Shown piece by piece: positions 12,109 to 12,118 of a stretch of 12,118 bases of DNA. Every line of letters starts with the position of its first letter. The stretch's first letter is position 1. The stretch covers positions 1-12,118 of the forward strand of contig JAKFYM010000163.1 in assembly GCA_021730855.1 (NCBI GenBank). Direction: 5' to 3'. The stretch is from Bdellovibrionales bacterium. GTDB taxonomy: Bacteria > Bdellovibrionota > UBA1018 > CAIPTA01. The translations under genes were made by a program, and so were the position numbers. Below the pieces are notes generated by a model. The model was given only the letters and a program-made list of their open reading frames with translations, did not search any database and was not told the origin of the DNA.

Positions 12109-12118
12109 TGGCGAAGGC
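12105..12118 (+). CDS. Start of a coupled downstream gene (partial)
   Basis: ATGATGGCGAAGGC at the right edge begins inside the receptor stop codon (ATGA overlap) and reads MMAK or MAK. The overlap suggests translational coupling and placement in the same B12-controlled operon. Corrinoid-transport or salvage genes are usual here, but only four codons are visible. Confidence 0.4.

Overview
This window comes from a moderately GC-rich Gram-negative bacterium. It encodes signal peptides, two lipoproteins, a TonB-dependent outer-membrane receptor, a periplasmic metal-binding protein and MurF. My best guess at lineage is Bdellovibrionota or another former 'delta' group. That rests on the flavour of the genes (an OlsB/hemolysin-like N-acyltransferase, secreted orphan proteins, a Kup transporter) and not on any marker gene. 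Nothing indicates a phage or a transposon, and I see no tRNA, rRNA or CRISPR array.

Layout. 1-208 is CCGC-rich, hairpin-forming sequence with no gene I can support. 209-1672 (+) holds two single-gene units, a small secreted protein and an acidic lipoprotein, each followed by a clear intrinsic terminator. 1722-3338 is a divergent pair, a HAD phosphatase (-) and an OlsB-like acyltransferase (+), separated by 93 bp that contain a perfect 7-bp inverted repeat. 3339-3686 is the longest non-coding stretch. It holds a candidate promoter, a rod-shaped structured RNA of about 180 nt with a large central internal loop (6S-like in outline) and a terminator. 3687-6502 (+) is murF, yebC and a Sel1/TPR-like lipoprotein, tightly packed. 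This block converges with a minus-strand block at 6499-10135: kup, a small Cys-containing secreted protein, a predicted outer-membrane barrel, a MerP-like HMA protein and a MerT-like membrane protein. 10180-12118 (+) is a cobalamin riboswitch, a BtuB-like TonB receptor and the first codons of a translationally coupled next gene.

How the genes work together. The minus-strand metal genes form a plausible outer membrane / periplasm / inner membrane relay for a soft metal ion, with no reductase or MerR regulator in view. The riboswitch and receptor make a self-contained vitamin B12 uptake unit controlled by B12. MurF, YebC and the lipoprotein are a housekeeping cluster.

Most worth a second look: (i) the structured RNA before murF, with alternative pairings that would make or break its terminator and a tiny internal reading frame starting with five Ser codons in a row; (ii) a recurring -10-like element placed so that transcription would start exactly at the ATG of genes lacking a Shine-Dalgarno sequence (murF, yebC, the Cys protein and nearly kup), suggesting leaderless mRNAs; (iii) the MerT/MerP pair without mercuric reductase, linked to two uncharacterised exported proteins.
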